From positions 248,001 through 312,000 of the forward strand of contig NZ_QOIN01000043.1 in NCBI RefSeq assembly GCF_003323715.1: 64,000 nt of DNA, written 5' to 3'. The DNA is from Streptomyces diacarni (GTDB lineage Bacteria > Actinomycetota > Actinomycetes > Streptomycetales > Streptomycetaceae). Position numbers and translations under genes: made by a program. This document shows positions 37,809 to 46,907 of this stretch, one piece after another. Within the stretch, counting starts at the first letter, position 1. Every line of letters starts with the position of its first letter. Under the pieces are notes generated by a model. It was not told where the DNA came from and ran no database searches. It saw only the letters and a list, made by a program, of their open reading frames with translations.

Positions 37809-38646
37809 CGCCGGCCCCCTTCGCTCCCCGGCGCGCTCTTTTGACCCTGCGGCGTGCGCCCCTCGCTCGTCCGGCCGCTCGCCCCGCCCTGCGGCGTGTG
37901 CCCCTGGTCCTGCGAGCCGTCCGCGGACTCGATCACGATGGCCTGGTCGAGGAACTGCGCCAGCAACACCACGACAGCGGCGGCGACCTCGACGCCGACG
38001 GCGGCGTTGAGGAGCGGCACCGTGCCCCCGGAGGCGAGCGTGCCGGTGGTGCCGTACGGAAGGACGTTGCGCAAGAAGGCGGCCCCGGACAGCAGTGCGC
38101 CCAGCCCGACCAGCAGGTAGCCGGCCTCCCCTGCCGCGTCGGCGAGGGTGAACAGCGCGACCGAGCGCACCCGTCGCAGCGCCCGGTAGTCGATGGCGAT
38201 GTAGAGCAGGTGCAGCGCGGTCGCGGCCACCACGCCGCCCTGGAACCCGCCACCGGGGCTGACCTGCCCGTGCGCGACGACGTAGAGCCCCGTCAGCAGC
38301 GTGAGCGGCAGCACCGCCAGCGCGTAACGGCGCACCGGTGCGGGCACGGGCGCCGCCTGGGGCTCGACGCGGTGCTCGTCGCGGGCCGTGCGCAGGATGA
38401 CGACCGTGCCGAGGGTCGCCCCGAAGAGGATGGCCTGCTCCCCCAGGGTGTCGAAGGCCCGCTGGTCGAAGTTGACGGAGGCGACGGTGTTGGAGGTGTG
38501 CCGGCCGAGCGCGGCCTCGACGGCGTGCCGCCCGTAGGGGTGGAAGGAGCCGCCGAAGGCGGGAAGTTGGAGGAAGCGGCGCCCAGCAGCGCGGCCAGCC
38601 CGAGAAGGCCGGCGGCCAGGACCGCCATCCGCACGCGCGGGCTCAC
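37805..38646 (-). pseudogene. mnhB: Frameshifted Mrp/Mbh subunit (MbhE-like N-terminus fused to MnhB)
   Basis: The GTG at 38646 (GTGA overlap with the upstream gene) opens MSPRVRMAVLAAGLLGLAAL, which loses sense after about 22 codons. The next frame continues perfectly with RFLQLPAFGGSFHPYG, then SVNFDQRAFDTLGEQAILFG, then the MnhB domain (LYVVAHGQVSPGGGFQGG) to 37805. The switch lies at about 38574-38583, where one extra C in GCCGC (minus strand) would restore LLGARFLQ. The C-terminal part alone could start at GTG 38347 (180 aa) and might still be translated. It may be a true mutation or a sequencing error. Confidence 0.8.
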
Positions 38647-38912
38647 TCGTGCTCCTCCCGCCGTTCGCTGCGCGCTTTGCGCCGCACCTTGCGTACGGAC
38701 AGCAGCACCATCAGCGGGGTGAGCGCGGTGCCCACGGCCAGCTGGGACAGTGCCACGTCGGGGGCCTGGAGCACGGCGAACAGCAGGGCGAGCGCCAGCC
38801 CGAGCCCCGCCAGGACGGCGGCCTGACGCACCGGGTCGCGGGCCAGGACCGCGGCCGTCCCCGCGACGGCGACCAGCAGCAGCGCCACCACGACGGGCAG
38901 GTCACCGCCCAT
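38643..38912 (-). CDS. Small Mrp/Mbh subunit (MbhD/DUF4040-like)
   Basis: An 89-aa membrane protein with the DUF4040 pattern: LQAPDVALSQLAVGTALTPL. This corresponds to the C-terminal part of the large MnhA subunit and to MbhD of membrane-bound hydrogenases. The large NuoL-like part of MnhA is absent from the operon. ATG 38912 is best spaced from GGGAGGG; GTG 38921 is the alternative. It overlaps the next gene by 4 bp. Confidence 0.8.
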   Translation of the reverse strand: MGGDLPVVVALLLVAVAGTAAVLARDPVRQAAVLAGLGLALALLFAVLQAPDVALSQLAVGTALTPLMVLLSVRKVRRKARSERREEHE

Positions 38913-39369
38913 CGGAGCCACCCCCTCCCGGCGGGGTCGTCAACGCCCGGGTGCACAGGGCGCTGCCCGCCACCAGAAGGCACCCGATGAACAGGAGTTT
39001 CAGCGTGGTCCTTCCGGGGGTGGCCGCCACGCACACCGGCAGCACCACCGCGGGCACGGGCGCCACACCGAGCACGGTCATCGTCCGGGTCACCAGGGGG
39101 CGCGGCCTGCTGGCCCGCAACTCCTCGCCCAGCAGCCGCTCGTAGACCAGTGTGCCGACGGGACCGAGCACGGCCAGCACGAGCGCCATGTCCGTGTAGG
39201 AGGGACGTGCGTAGCCCTGCGAGAGGAGCAGCATGACGAGGGCGGCGAGCACGGTGGCGAGGTTCTGCGCCAGGACGCGCCTGCGGACGGGGCCCGTGCA
39301 GATGCCCAGCAGGGCGGGCAGGAAACCGACGAGGAGCAGTGCGCAGGCCGCGGCGAGCCAGCCGTTCAC
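38902..39369 (-). CDS. Fused Mrp subunits F and G
   Basis: A 155-aa membrane protein. Residues 1-90 resemble MnhF (three segments, then SYTDMALVLAVLGPVGTLVYERLL). The rest resembles MnhG (a short basic loop, then VLGVAPVPAVVLPVCVAA and TLKLLFIGCLLVAGSALCTRAL). In most bacteria these are two genes; here they appear as one reading frame. The G-part is divergent, so a single extended F subunit is possible. The GTG at 39369 overlaps the preceding stop. Confidence 0.7.
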   Translation of the reverse strand: MNGWLAAACALLLVGFLPALLGICTGPVRRRVLAQNLATVLAALVMLLLSQGYARPSYTDMALVLAVLGPVGTLVYERLLGEELRASRPRPLVTRTMTVLGVAPVPAVVLPVCVAATPGRTTLKLLFIGCLLVAGSALCTRALTTPPGGGGSDGR

Positions 39370-39542
39370 CGCCGCACCGCCGCCCTGCGGGCTGCCCGCC
39401 CGCCGTAGGCGGCGAGGAGGGCCGCGCCCGCGCCGACACCACACTCCAGGGTGTCGACCGTCTGGATGAGGACCAGCCACAGCCCGGCCAGCGCCACCCA
39501 CCAGGCGCCCAGCTCCAGGGCCGCCGTCAGCCGACGCGCCAT
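39366..39542 (-). CDS. Very short MnhE-like subunit
   Basis: A 58-aa protein with a single long hydrophobic stretch (WWVALAGLWLVLIQ) followed by a second weaker one and a basic end. Its position as the first gene of the Mrp operon, overlapping the F/G gene by 4 bp, is that of subunit E. Typical MnhE is about 160 aa, so this is either a reduced form or an unrelated small membrane protein. Confidence 0.55.
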   Translation of the reverse strand: MARRLTAALELGAWWVALAGLWLVLIQTVDTLECGVGAGAALLAAYGGRAARRAAVRR

Positions 39543-39794
39543 CAGGCCGCCTCCCCTCGCCCAACGAAGCACACGCGGACGGAACGGGTCAGTGGGTACC
39601 ACCACTCGCCCGGCACGAAACGCCAGCGCGCGCGGCGGGGAAAGGAGCGGATCCGCACCCCGCACCCAGCGGCCCCCGCGCGTCGTTTCCCCTCGTGACC
39701 TGCGGGTACCGCGACGCTTTGGGGAATCCCCACGCGAGGACGACGCCCCCGTAAGCCGCCGGAGCGTCCGGCGCGCCGACGAGCGGAGTGACAG

Positions 39795-41189
39795 ATGCGA
39801 CTGACCGACGCCCTCTCCACCACGCCGGGTCCCCGGGACGCGCCCGGCAGGGAGCTGCCGCCGCTGAGCGCCCGTCAGGCGGCCGGGGTGGTAGGCGATG
39901 TGCTGCTGCCCGTGGTGGCGGGCGGAGTGATCGTGCGCAGGCCGCGCGCCATGTCGCTGCTGGAACGGACCGGCTGGGACCGGCGGGGCGTGGAGCGGAT
40001 GCGCGCGCTGCGGGCCCTGCACGGCTCCGGTCCGCTGCCGCTGACGGTGCGCGCCCGTGCGTACGCGATGGTGCTGGACCCCGGCGACGCGGAACGCGTC
40101 CTCGCCGGCACTCCGGACCCGTTCAGCCCGGCGACGGTGGAGAAACGCGGCTCCCTGGCGCAGTTCCAGCCGCACGGGGTGCTCATCTCAGGGGGGCGCG
40201 AGCGCGCCGAGCGACGGGACTTCGTCGAGCAGGTGCTGGAGACGCCGGAGCCACTGCACGACCTGGCGGGGCCGCTGACCGGCGTCATCCGCGAGGAGGC
40301 GGCGCAGCTGCTGGCCCAGGGCGAGCGGTCGGGCGAACTGCGCTGGGAGGACTTCGACGCCGCCTGGTGGCGCACGGTGCGCCGGATCGTGCTGGGCGAC
40401 GCCGCCCGGGACGACACGACGCTCACGGCGCAACTGGGCACGCTGCGCTCGGCCGCCAACTGGTCGCTGGCCGGACCGCGCCGCAAGCGGCTGCGCAGCG
40501 CCTTCCTCGCCCGGGTGCGCTCCTACGTCGCCCGCGCGGAGCCCGGCAGCCTCGCCGAGCGGGTCGCCGGCACCCCGGCTGCGTCGGGTACCGACCGGGC
40601 GGGCCAGATCCCGCACTGGCTGTTCGCCTACGACGCGGCCGGCATGGCGGCGGCGCGGGCACTGGCGCTGCTGGCCACCCACCCGCGCGAGGGCGAGCAG
40701 GCGCGCGCCGAGGCGCTCGGCGGCACACCCGCCGCGCCGCGCGAGCTGCCCTACCTGCGCGGCTGCGCCCTGGAGTCGGTACGGCTGTGGCCGACCACGC
40801 CGCTGATCCTGCGGGAGAGCACCACCGAGACCTCGTGGGAGGGCGGCACCGTGCCGGCCGGCACGGTCTTCGCGCTCTACACGCCCTACCTGCACCGCGC
40901 CGATCCCGCCGGCCCGTACGCCGACAGCTTCGCGCCCCGCCAGTGGACGGAGGAGACCGGGCGGCAGGCCCGCGCCAACCCGGCGCTCGTCCCGTTCAGT
41001 TCGGGCCCCGCCGGCTGCCCAGGCGAGAACCTGGTGCTGTTCACGGTCAGCACCCTGCTGGCCGCGCTGCTGGAAGGGCACGGCTACACCCTCGCCTCCC
41101 ACCCCGGACTGCGGCCCGCGGCTCCGGTGCCCGCCACCCTCGACCACTTCGCGCTGCGCTTCCGTGTGCATCCGGTGAGCGCGGACTGA
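39795..41189 (+). CDS. Cytochrome P450
   Basis: A 464-aa soluble heme monooxygenase. The heme-ligand loop is PFSSGPAGCPGENLV (Cys about residue 410), and the ExxR motif is ESVRLWP (about residue 332). The I-helix reads FAYDAAGMAAARAL, lacking the usual acid-Thr pair for oxygen activation, so its chemistry may be unusual or its substrate may assist. No ferredoxin or reductase gene is adjacent. ATG 39795 opens a gene that stands alone, divergent from the antiporter operon, and ends in a very strong terminator. Confidence 0.9.
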   Translation: MRLTDALSTTPGPRDAPGRELPPLSARQAAGVVGDVLLPVVAGGVIVRRPRAMSLLERTGWDRRGVERMRALRALHGSGPLPLTVRARAYAMVLDPGDAERVLAGTPDPFSPATVEKRGSLAQFQPHGVLISGGRERAERRDFVEQVLETPEPLHDLAGPLTGVIREEAAQLLAQGERSGELRWEDFDAAWWRTVRRIVLGDAARDDTTLTAQLGTLRSAANWSLAGPRRKRLRSAFLARVRSYVARAEPGSLAERVAGTPAASGTDRAGQIPHWLFAYDAAGMAAARALALLATHPREGEQARAEALGGTPAAPRELPYLRGCALESVRLWPTTPLILRESTTETSWEGGTVPAGTVFALYTPYLHRADPAGPYADSFAPRQWTEETGRQARANPALVPFSSGPAGCPGENLVLFTVSTLLAALLEGHGYTLASHPGLRPAAPVPATLDHFALRFRVHPVSAD

Positions 41190-41224
41190 ACCGAGCCGGG
41201 CGCTGCCGTCCGTACCGCGACAGC

Positions 41225-41265
41225 ACGGTAGAGGGCGGGACCCCGCGGGCCCCGCCCTCTACCGT
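41225..41265. terminator. Perfect 15-bp hairpin terminator
   Basis: ACGGTAGAGGGCGGG (41225-41239) pairs with CCCGCCCTCTACCGT (41251-41265). It lies between the P450 and the convergent acidic-protein gene. Confidence 0.92.
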
Positions 41266-41293
41266 CGTCCGGCCCGTGGCCCGTGGCCCGCGG

Positions 41294-41905
41294 TCAGACC
41301 TCGTCCTCGTCCCTGGTCCGCATGGCGTCCTCCTCGGCGGCGAGACCGCCGTCGCCGGCCTGGCGTCCGTAGACGTCCTGGCGGCGGGGCGGGGTCGCCT
41401 CGGGGTCGTTGCGCAGGTCTCCCGAGGCTTCGTCGGGCGGCCCGGACACGGCCTCCCGTTCGGAGACCTCGGGCTGCTCCTCGGCGAGCCGCTCGTCGAG
41501 GGACTCGCCCTCGCGGATCTCGGCGGGGGTGGGGGCGGAGAGGGTGACGGCCGTGGGCTCGTCACCGGGCACGGCCTCCTGCTGCGGGTCGCTGGCCCGC
41601 TGCTGTTCGGGGGTGCCGTCCTGCAGGTCGGGAATGCCCTGCTGCTCGGGGTCCGCGCCCGGGTCACCCGGCTCGGCGTACTCCTCGTCGGCCTCCGCCT
41701 GGGGCGTCAGGAACGAGGTGTCGAAGCCGCCGGTGTCCTGGCCAGGCCCGCGGGGCGGCGGGTCGGACTCCACGGGCGGGTTCCACTGCCCGCGATCGGC
41801 GCGGTCGCCCGGAAGCCGGCCCTCGGCGGGCCCCGCGCCCATCTCGGCGGCGTCCTCGGTGGTGACGCCCTCCTCCGCGGGGATGTCCCTGCCGTCTCCG
41901 GTCAT
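41294..41905 (-). CDS. Acidic, probably disordered protein (DUF5709-like)
   Basis: A 203-aa hydrophilic protein very rich in Glu, Asp, Pro and Gln, with no hydrophobic core. The segment REGESLDERLAEEQPEV (about residues 130-147) resembles the C-terminal signature of the actinobacterial DUF5709 family, whose function is unknown. ATG 41905 follows GAGGAGG. The longer open frame to 42409 is antisense to the HAD gene and is not supported. Confidence 0.65.
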   Translation of the reverse strand: MTGDGRDIPAEEGVTTEDAAEMGAGPAEGRLPGDRADRGQWNPPVESDPPPRGPGQDTGGFDTSFLTPQAEADEEYAEPGDPGADPEQQGIPDLQDGTPEQQRASDPQQEAVPGDEPTAVTLSAPTPAEIREGESLDERLAEEQPEVSEREAVSGPPDEASGDLRNDPEATPPRRQDVYGRQAGDGGLAAEEDAMRTRDEDEV

Positions 41906-42002
41906 GGTGACCTCCTCTCGTTCGGATGCTCCGGGTACCCACCACCGGCGGCGGCTACGCGGGACGATCCCGCAGGTCGGGCCGGAGACCGGGGCCCGGC
42001 CC

Positions 42003-42677
42003 TCAGCTCTCGCGCTCCAGTCGCGCGTAGGCGCTCTCGTCCAGCCGGGTGAGCAGGTCGGCGGGGCCCTCGTAGATCTCCTGGGCGCCCGACTCCTCCA
42101 GATCGGCGCGGGGGATGCCGCCCGACAGGACGCCGAGCGCGGTGACCCCGGCGCGGGAGGCGGCCCGCATGTCCCACACGGAGTCGCCGATGAACACGGT
42201 CTGCTCACGGGCGGCGCCGACCAGGTCCCTGGCGTGTTCGACCGGTTCCGGGGCGGGTTTGCCCCGCTCGACGTCGGCGGCGCTGGCGATGTGGGCGATG
42301 AGCTCGTCCACGTCCAGGGCCCGGCGCATCGCGGCCAGCTCCCCGCCGACCGCCGAGGTGACGAGCACGAGCTGCCAGCCGCGGTCGTGCAGGGCGTGCA
42401 GCAGCTCACGGGCGCCCTCCAAAGCGCCGAGCCGCTCGTGGCAGGTCGCGAAGAGGGTCTTGTGGGCGGCGCTGATCACCTCGTCCTGGCCGCTGTCCCG
42501 GCCCTCGCCCAGCACGTGTGCGAGCAGGTCTTGGCCGCCCAGTCCGATGGCCCGGTGCAGCGTGGCGGTCGGCACCTTGTGCCCCGCCTGGCGCAGCGCC
42601 TCCCACCAGGCGTGGACGTGCAGGTAGGTGGTGTCGGTGAGGGTGCCGTCGACGTCGAAGAGCGCGGCGCGGGGCAT
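42003..42677 (-). CDS. HAD-family hydrolase (phosphoglycolate-phosphatase-like)
   Basis: A 224-aa phosphatase. Motif I is FDVDGTLTDT (residues 7-16), motif II is the Ser in VLVTSAV, motif III is the Lys in GKPAPEP and motif IV is FIGDSVWDM. The cap type and length fit the phosphoglycolate phosphatase/beta-phosphoglucomutase group. The substrate is unknown. It lies 30 bp downstream of the decarboxylase gene on the same strand, so the two may be co-transcribed. Confidence 0.9.
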   Translation of the reverse strand: MPRAALFDVDGTLTDTTYLHVHAWWEALRQAGHKVPTATLHRAIGLGGQDLLAHVLGEGRDSGQDEVISAAHKTLFATCHERLGALEGARELLHALHDRGWQLVLVTSAVGGELAAMRRALDVDELIAHIASAADVERGKPAPEPVEHARDLVGAAREQTVFIGDSVWDMRAASRAGVTALGVLSGGIPRADLEESGAQEIYEGPADLLTRLDESAYARLERES

Positions 42678-42707
42678 GGCGGGCTCCTTGGGGTGGGCGG
42701 ATGCCTG

Positions 42708-44197
42708 TCACGGCAGGCGGGGGGTGTGCGGCGGGTCGTCGGCGACCACGCGGACGGTGTTCAGGTCGGGCGCCGCCGCGTCGGGCACGTTCATTCCGGC
42801 CTCCACGCCGGTGCGCAGGTAGTCCAGAACGGTCCGGGTCAGCCGCTCCCCCGGCAGCGCGGTGGGGATACCCGGCGGATACGGGGTGATCATCTCGGCG
42901 GCGATCCGGCCCTCCGCCTCCTGAACCGGCACGTCCTCGTGCGCGCCGAAGTAGGCGTCACGCGGCAGGCACGTCTGTTCCATCCGCAGGTCGGCGGGGC
43001 TGCGCAGGCACACGGTCGGCGCGGCGGGGAACTCGTCGGCCCGGGCGACCAGCTCGCCGACGGCGTCCAGCAGCGCTCCCGTGGTGTGCCGGTCGTCGGC
43101 GTGGGTCAGTTGCGTGTTGATCCGGCGGTGATCGCTGACGTGCACGTCGAGGTGCCGGTGCGCGCGCAGCCAGTCGGCGGCCTGGTAGCCGGTGAACGGC
43201 AGCTGTGCGAGGTCGATGACGACCGGCAGCGGGTCCAGGTCGGCGGCCGGCCCCTGTCCGACGAAATCGGCCCTGTCGTTGACGTGGAGCCCGTCGATGG
43301 CCTCCAGGCGCTGCCTGACGTCGGCGGCGAGGTCCAGCGCGTGGCCCAGCAGCCGGTCGCCGTGCTGCACCATCTGGCGGCGCCAGCCGTCCAGACCCGC
43401 GTAGATGAGCACGTTGGGGCTCGTGGTGCCCAGCAGGTCGGCGCGCTGAGCCAGCGTCAGCGGGTCGATGTAGGGGCCTTGCAGATGGAAGACGGAGCCC
43501 TGCTCCAGGCCGCTGCCCATCTTGTGGATGCTGGTCACGCACACGTCGGCGCCCGCGTCCATGGCCCAGGTCGGCAGGTCGCCGTGGAAGGGCAGATGGG
43601 CGCCCCACGCCTCGTCGACGAGGAGCGGGCGGCCCCTGCTGTGGCAGACGTCGGCGATCGCTCGCAGCCCTGCGCAGGTGCCGTACGGGGTGGGACTGGT
43701 GACCAGGGCGCCGCGGGCGTCCGGGTGCTCCGCGAAGGCCGCCTCGAACGCCTCGGCGGGCGGCGCGTGCGCCAGCAGCCGCTCCTCGTCCCACTGCGGC
43801 TCCACCCACACCGGACGGATGCCCGAGAGCACGAGACCGGAGACGACGGACTTGTGGGCGTCCCTGCCGACCAGCAGTTTCTCGTGCGGCCCCGCGACCG
43901 TGAGCATCGCGGACTTCACCGACAGCGAGCTGCCGCAGGTGGAGAAGAAGGTGTGCTCCGCGTGCACCGCGTCCGCCATCAGCCGCTCGGCCTTCACCAG
44001 GACCGACGCGCGGGTACGCCGGTCGTCCAGCCCTCCGGAGGCCAGCACGTCGCCGTGGAAGACGGCGTCGCCCAGCACCTCGCGGACGCGCGGGTCGGCG
44101 CCCCGCGCCTGTTTGTGTCCCGGCGGACTGAACGGCAACTCCCCGCGTCCCGGTAGCGGGCCAGTGCCTCCAGCACCGGTGCGGCATCGTGATCCAT
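42708..44197 (-). CDS. Orn/Lys/Arg decarboxylase family protein, 5' frameshift
   Basis: A PLP-dependent fold-type I decarboxylase of about 496 aa if repaired. The PLP Lys is in TSIHKMGSG; the upstream FFSTCGSSLSVKSAM and C-terminal MITPYPPGIP are family hallmarks. The natural start MDHDAAPVLEALARYRDAG (ATG 44197) is in a different frame from GELPFSPPGHKQARG onward. One extra G in the GGGG run (44141-44144, minus strand) would join them. As read, the protein would lack a proper start. Likely substrates are lysine, ornithine or arginine. It may be a sequencing error, because the rest is intact. Confidence 0.82.
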
Positions 44198-44265
44198 GGC
44201 TCCCGTAGTGCCCGCACAGGCCCGAACGGAACCCGTCGTCCGCCGCCGGGGCCGGTGCGGGGTGG

Positions 44266-45297
44266 TCAGGCCCGGGGTCCGCCCCGTTCACGCGGCGTCT
44301 CGCGGACGACGTCCTCGGGCCTCTTGTCGTCACGCAGGCCCAGGAACCGGGGGTGGCGCAGCATGCCGTCGCGGGTCCACTCGGTGAAGCCGATCTGCGC
44401 CACGAGGCGGGGCTCGACCCAGTGCGCACCGCGCTCGCGGACCGGATCGGCGAACGGGGAGCGAGGCGCCCGGAGCTGGTCGAGGCCGCGCCGCAGGGTC
44501 AGCAGCGTCCGCCGGTCGTAGCCGGTGCCGACCTTGCCCGCGTAGCGCAGCGCGCCGTCCGCGTAGTAGCCGAGCAGCAGCGCCCCGAAGCCCACCCGGC
44601 TCCCGGCCGGCTCGGTGAAACCGCCGATGACCAGCTCCTGACCGCCCGCGCACTTGAGCTTGAGCCAGTCGGAGGACCTGCGGGGCTGGTAGCGGCCGTC
44701 CGCGCGTTTGGCGATCAGCCCCTCCCAGCCCTTGGCGCAGGCCTCCTCCAGCAGCTGCTGCCCGCCCTCGTTGCGGTGCGGCGTGAAGCGCAGCGGTGCC
44801 CGGAAGTCGAGCGCGGCCCGCAGCAGCGACTTGCGGGTACGCAGCGGGAGCCTGGTGAGGTCCGTGCCGTCGAGACGCAGCAGATCGAAGACGTAGTAGG
44901 TGACGGCGACGCCGCTGGCCCTGGCCTGCCGCTCGGTACTCAGCTGCATGCGCTGCTGGAGCCGGGAGAAGTCGGTACGGCCGCCGGCGAAGGCGACGAT
45001 CTCGCCGTCGACGGTGAAGTCGGCCCGGCTCTGGGCCGCCAGGGCCTCCACGATCTCGGGGTAGGTGACGTTCACGCGCCGCCCGCTGCGGGACAGCAGC
45101 CGCTCGCCGCCGTCTTCCCGGACGGCGAGCGCCCGCACACCGTCGAGCTTGCGTTCGAAGACCCAGCCGCCGGCGGAGAAATCGCGCCGGTCGCTGAGCT
45201 CGGCCCGCATGGGCTGCTCCGCCAGCCGGCCGCCCGACGGCGCCTTCCTGAGCAGCGCGCGCTGCTCCTGCGGCAGCGTGTCGAGCAGACCGCTCAC
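44266..45297 (-). CDS. ATP-dependent DNA ligase (LigD ligase domain)
   Basis: A 343-aa DNA ligase. The nucleotidyl-transfer Lys is in ERKLDGVRAL (KxDG, about residue 50). Motifs EIVAFAGG, EGLIAKRADGRY and DWLKLKC follow, with a C-terminal OB-fold ending at MLRHPRFLG. It corresponds to the ligase module of LigD in bacterial non-homologous end joining. GTG 45297 overlaps the phosphoesterase gene stop. No Ku or polymerase gene is nearby. Confidence 0.9.
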   Translation of the reverse strand: MSGLLDTLPQEQRALLRKAPSGGRLAEQPMRAELSDRRDFSAGGWVFERKLDGVRALAVREDGGERLLSRSGRRVNVTYPEIVEALAAQSRADFTVDGEIVAFAGGRTDFSRLQQRMQLSTERQARASGVAVTYYVFDLLRLDGTDLTRLPLRTRKSLLRAALDFRAPLRFTPHRNEGGQQLLEEACAKGWEGLIAKRADGRYQPRRSSDWLKLKCAGGQELVIGGFTEPAGSRVGFGALLLGYYADGALRYAGKVGTGYDRRTLLTLRRGLDQLRAPRSPFADPVRERGAHWVEPRLVAQIGFTEWTRDGMLRHPRFLGLRDDKRPEDVVRETPRERGGPRA

Positions 45298-45911
45298 CGC
45301 CTGCCGCCCTCGCGGGTCCACCGCTCGGCCGGCTCCTCGCGCACCTGCTTGAGGGTGCGGTCGCTCAGCGCGGAGCGGACCCGCCAGGGGTCGGGCGTAC
45401 CGCGCGAGGAGGCGTGGCTGTCGCTCTTCTTGACCAGCAGCCACGCCTCGCGCTCCCCGTCCTCGCCGCTGCGGAAGCGGGAGAGCGCCCAGTCGCCGCG
45501 CAGCTTGCCGCCGTGCATCCGAAACGAGATGTGGCCCTTGGCCAAGGCCTTGCCGAAGTCGCGGGACAGGGGCTCGTAGGTGCCCTCGTCCCAGACGATG
45601 ACGGGGCCCGCACCGTACTCGCCGCGCGGGATGACGCCCTCGAAGGTGCGGTAGTCCAGCGGATGGTCCTCTGTGGGCATCGCCAGCCGCTTGTCATGCG
45701 GGTTCATGGACGGGCCCTTGGGCACCGACCAGGACTTGAGCACGCCGTCCCACTCCAGCCGGAAGTCGAAGTGCAGGCTCGTCGCGTCGTGGATCTGCAC
45801 CACGTAGCGGGGCTCCTCGCCACCGCCCGCACGCTCGCCCTCGGGTTCCTCCGTGCGGTCGAACCGCCGCTTGCGCCGGTATGTCCCCAAGCCGTCGTCG
45901 TCGCCACTCAC
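45294..45911 (-). CDS. LigD-type 3'-phosphoesterase domain protein
   Basis: A 205-aa stand-alone phosphoesterase. The active-site motif HDATSLHFDFRLE (about residues 40-52) and VPKGPSMNP are diagnostic of the LigD PE domain, which trims 3' ends before ligation. The N-terminus is charged and the C-terminus basic. GTG 45911 follows GGAAGGA. It overlaps the ligase gene by 4 bp, so the pair is a split LigD. Confidence 0.9.
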   Translation of the reverse strand: MSGDDDGLGTYRRKRRFDRTEEPEGERAGGGEEPRYVVQIHDATSLHFDFRLEWDGVLKSWSVPKGPSMNPHDKRLAMPTEDHPLDYRTFEGVIPRGEYGAGPVIVWDEGTYEPLSRDFGKALAKGHISFRMHGGKLRGDWALSRFRSGEDGEREAWLLVKKSDSHASSRGTPDPWRVRSALSDRTLKQVREEPAERWTREGGRR

Positions 45912-46039
45912 GCCCGGTCCTTCCCGGCCACCACCGCCCCGGCCATGGCCTTCTCGCACCTGCCGCGTTCCCCTCGCCGAGCGGACGACACCGCACGCCG
46001 CACTCCGTTCGACGCCGGACCGCCGGACGGGGGTGGACG

Positions 46040-46591
46040 TCAGTGGACCGGGCCGAGCTGGCTGGCCCAGGGGATCAGCGGATAGCTGAGCGGGGGCGGA
46101 CGCACGCCGCCAGGGCCGATGACGTGGCTGCCGATCCGGCCACCGAGGTGGACGAGCCGCCCGTCGTCCTCCCTGAAGTGCACGGCACCGTCCCCGCGCT
46201 GCACGGCCGCCACCGCTTCCGTCAGGAAGCCCAGTTCGCCGGTGTCACGGTCCGACCACTCGTACGCGCTCCACATGTACTGGTCCACCCACAGGGTGGC
46301 GACGTCCTCGAGATAGACCGCGATCATGGTCGAGGCGCTGCCGGGGCCGACGAGGACGCAGAACTCGTCCGTCACGATCGGCGAGAGCGGGTAGCCCGGC
46401 ACGGCACGGGCGGCCTCGGTGAAGATCTGCACGACCGGGTGCGCGGTGCGGGGCTCGGCGGCACCGAGAGGGGACGCGTCCTGATGCCGCCCGTGCACGG
46501 CGCCACCGGGACGCACGTGGATGTGCGGAAGACGCGCGGTCCGGTCGCACGGCAACTCCTCGCCCACGTGTTCGCTCAGCTGCTCACTCAC
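46040..46591 (-). CDS. Hypothetical protein, unknown family
   Basis: A 183-aa soluble protein, weakly acidic, with a central region (IVTDEFCVLVGPGSASTMIAV, then ATLWVDQYMWSAYEWSDRD) that looks folded and a Pro/Gly-rich end. I do not recognise it. Codon composition is normal for the window. It lies upstream of the split LigD pair on the same strand, with a gap of about 130 bp. Confidence 0.6.
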   Translation of the reverse strand: MSEQLSEHVGEELPCDRTARLPHIHVRPGGAVHGRHQDASPLGAAEPRTAHPVVQIFTEAARAVPGYPLSPIVTDEFCVLVGPGSASTMIAVYLEDVATLWVDQYMWSAYEWSDRDTGELGFLTEAVAAVQRGDGAVHFREDDGRLVHLGGRIGSHVIGPGGVRPPPLSYPLIPWASQLGPVH

Positions 46592-46907
46592 CGTCGCGTC
46601 CCCTCATAGTCCGGTCGTTCGCTGGGTCGTTCGCTGCGCTGTCTCCGCAGGTCCGGCGGTCCGCCGGTACCGAACGGCTCCGCCGCCCTCGACGGTATGC
46701 CCGATATGCCGGGTTGGCAGCCCGGAGCGCGCGAGCCGGTGACACCGCACGCCTCGGCCACGCACCAGGAACCCTCACCCGAGGGGGAAACGGCCGCGTT
46801 CCGCCACGTGAGCGGGCGTACCCCCGTGGGCGGCGGCCGAGTTGCACCGGAGGGGGAGGCGCGCGGGTGACCGCTCGCCGTCAGCACCGGACACAAGGAG
46901 GCCCCGT
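46592..46907. other. Divergent intergenic region
   Basis: 316 bp between the hypothetical gene and the Nudix gene. It contains repeated GTTCG-type steps near 46617-46635 and the Nudix ribosome binding site AAGGAGG just before 46908. I see no gene, hairpin or clear promoter hexamers. Confidence 0.35.
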
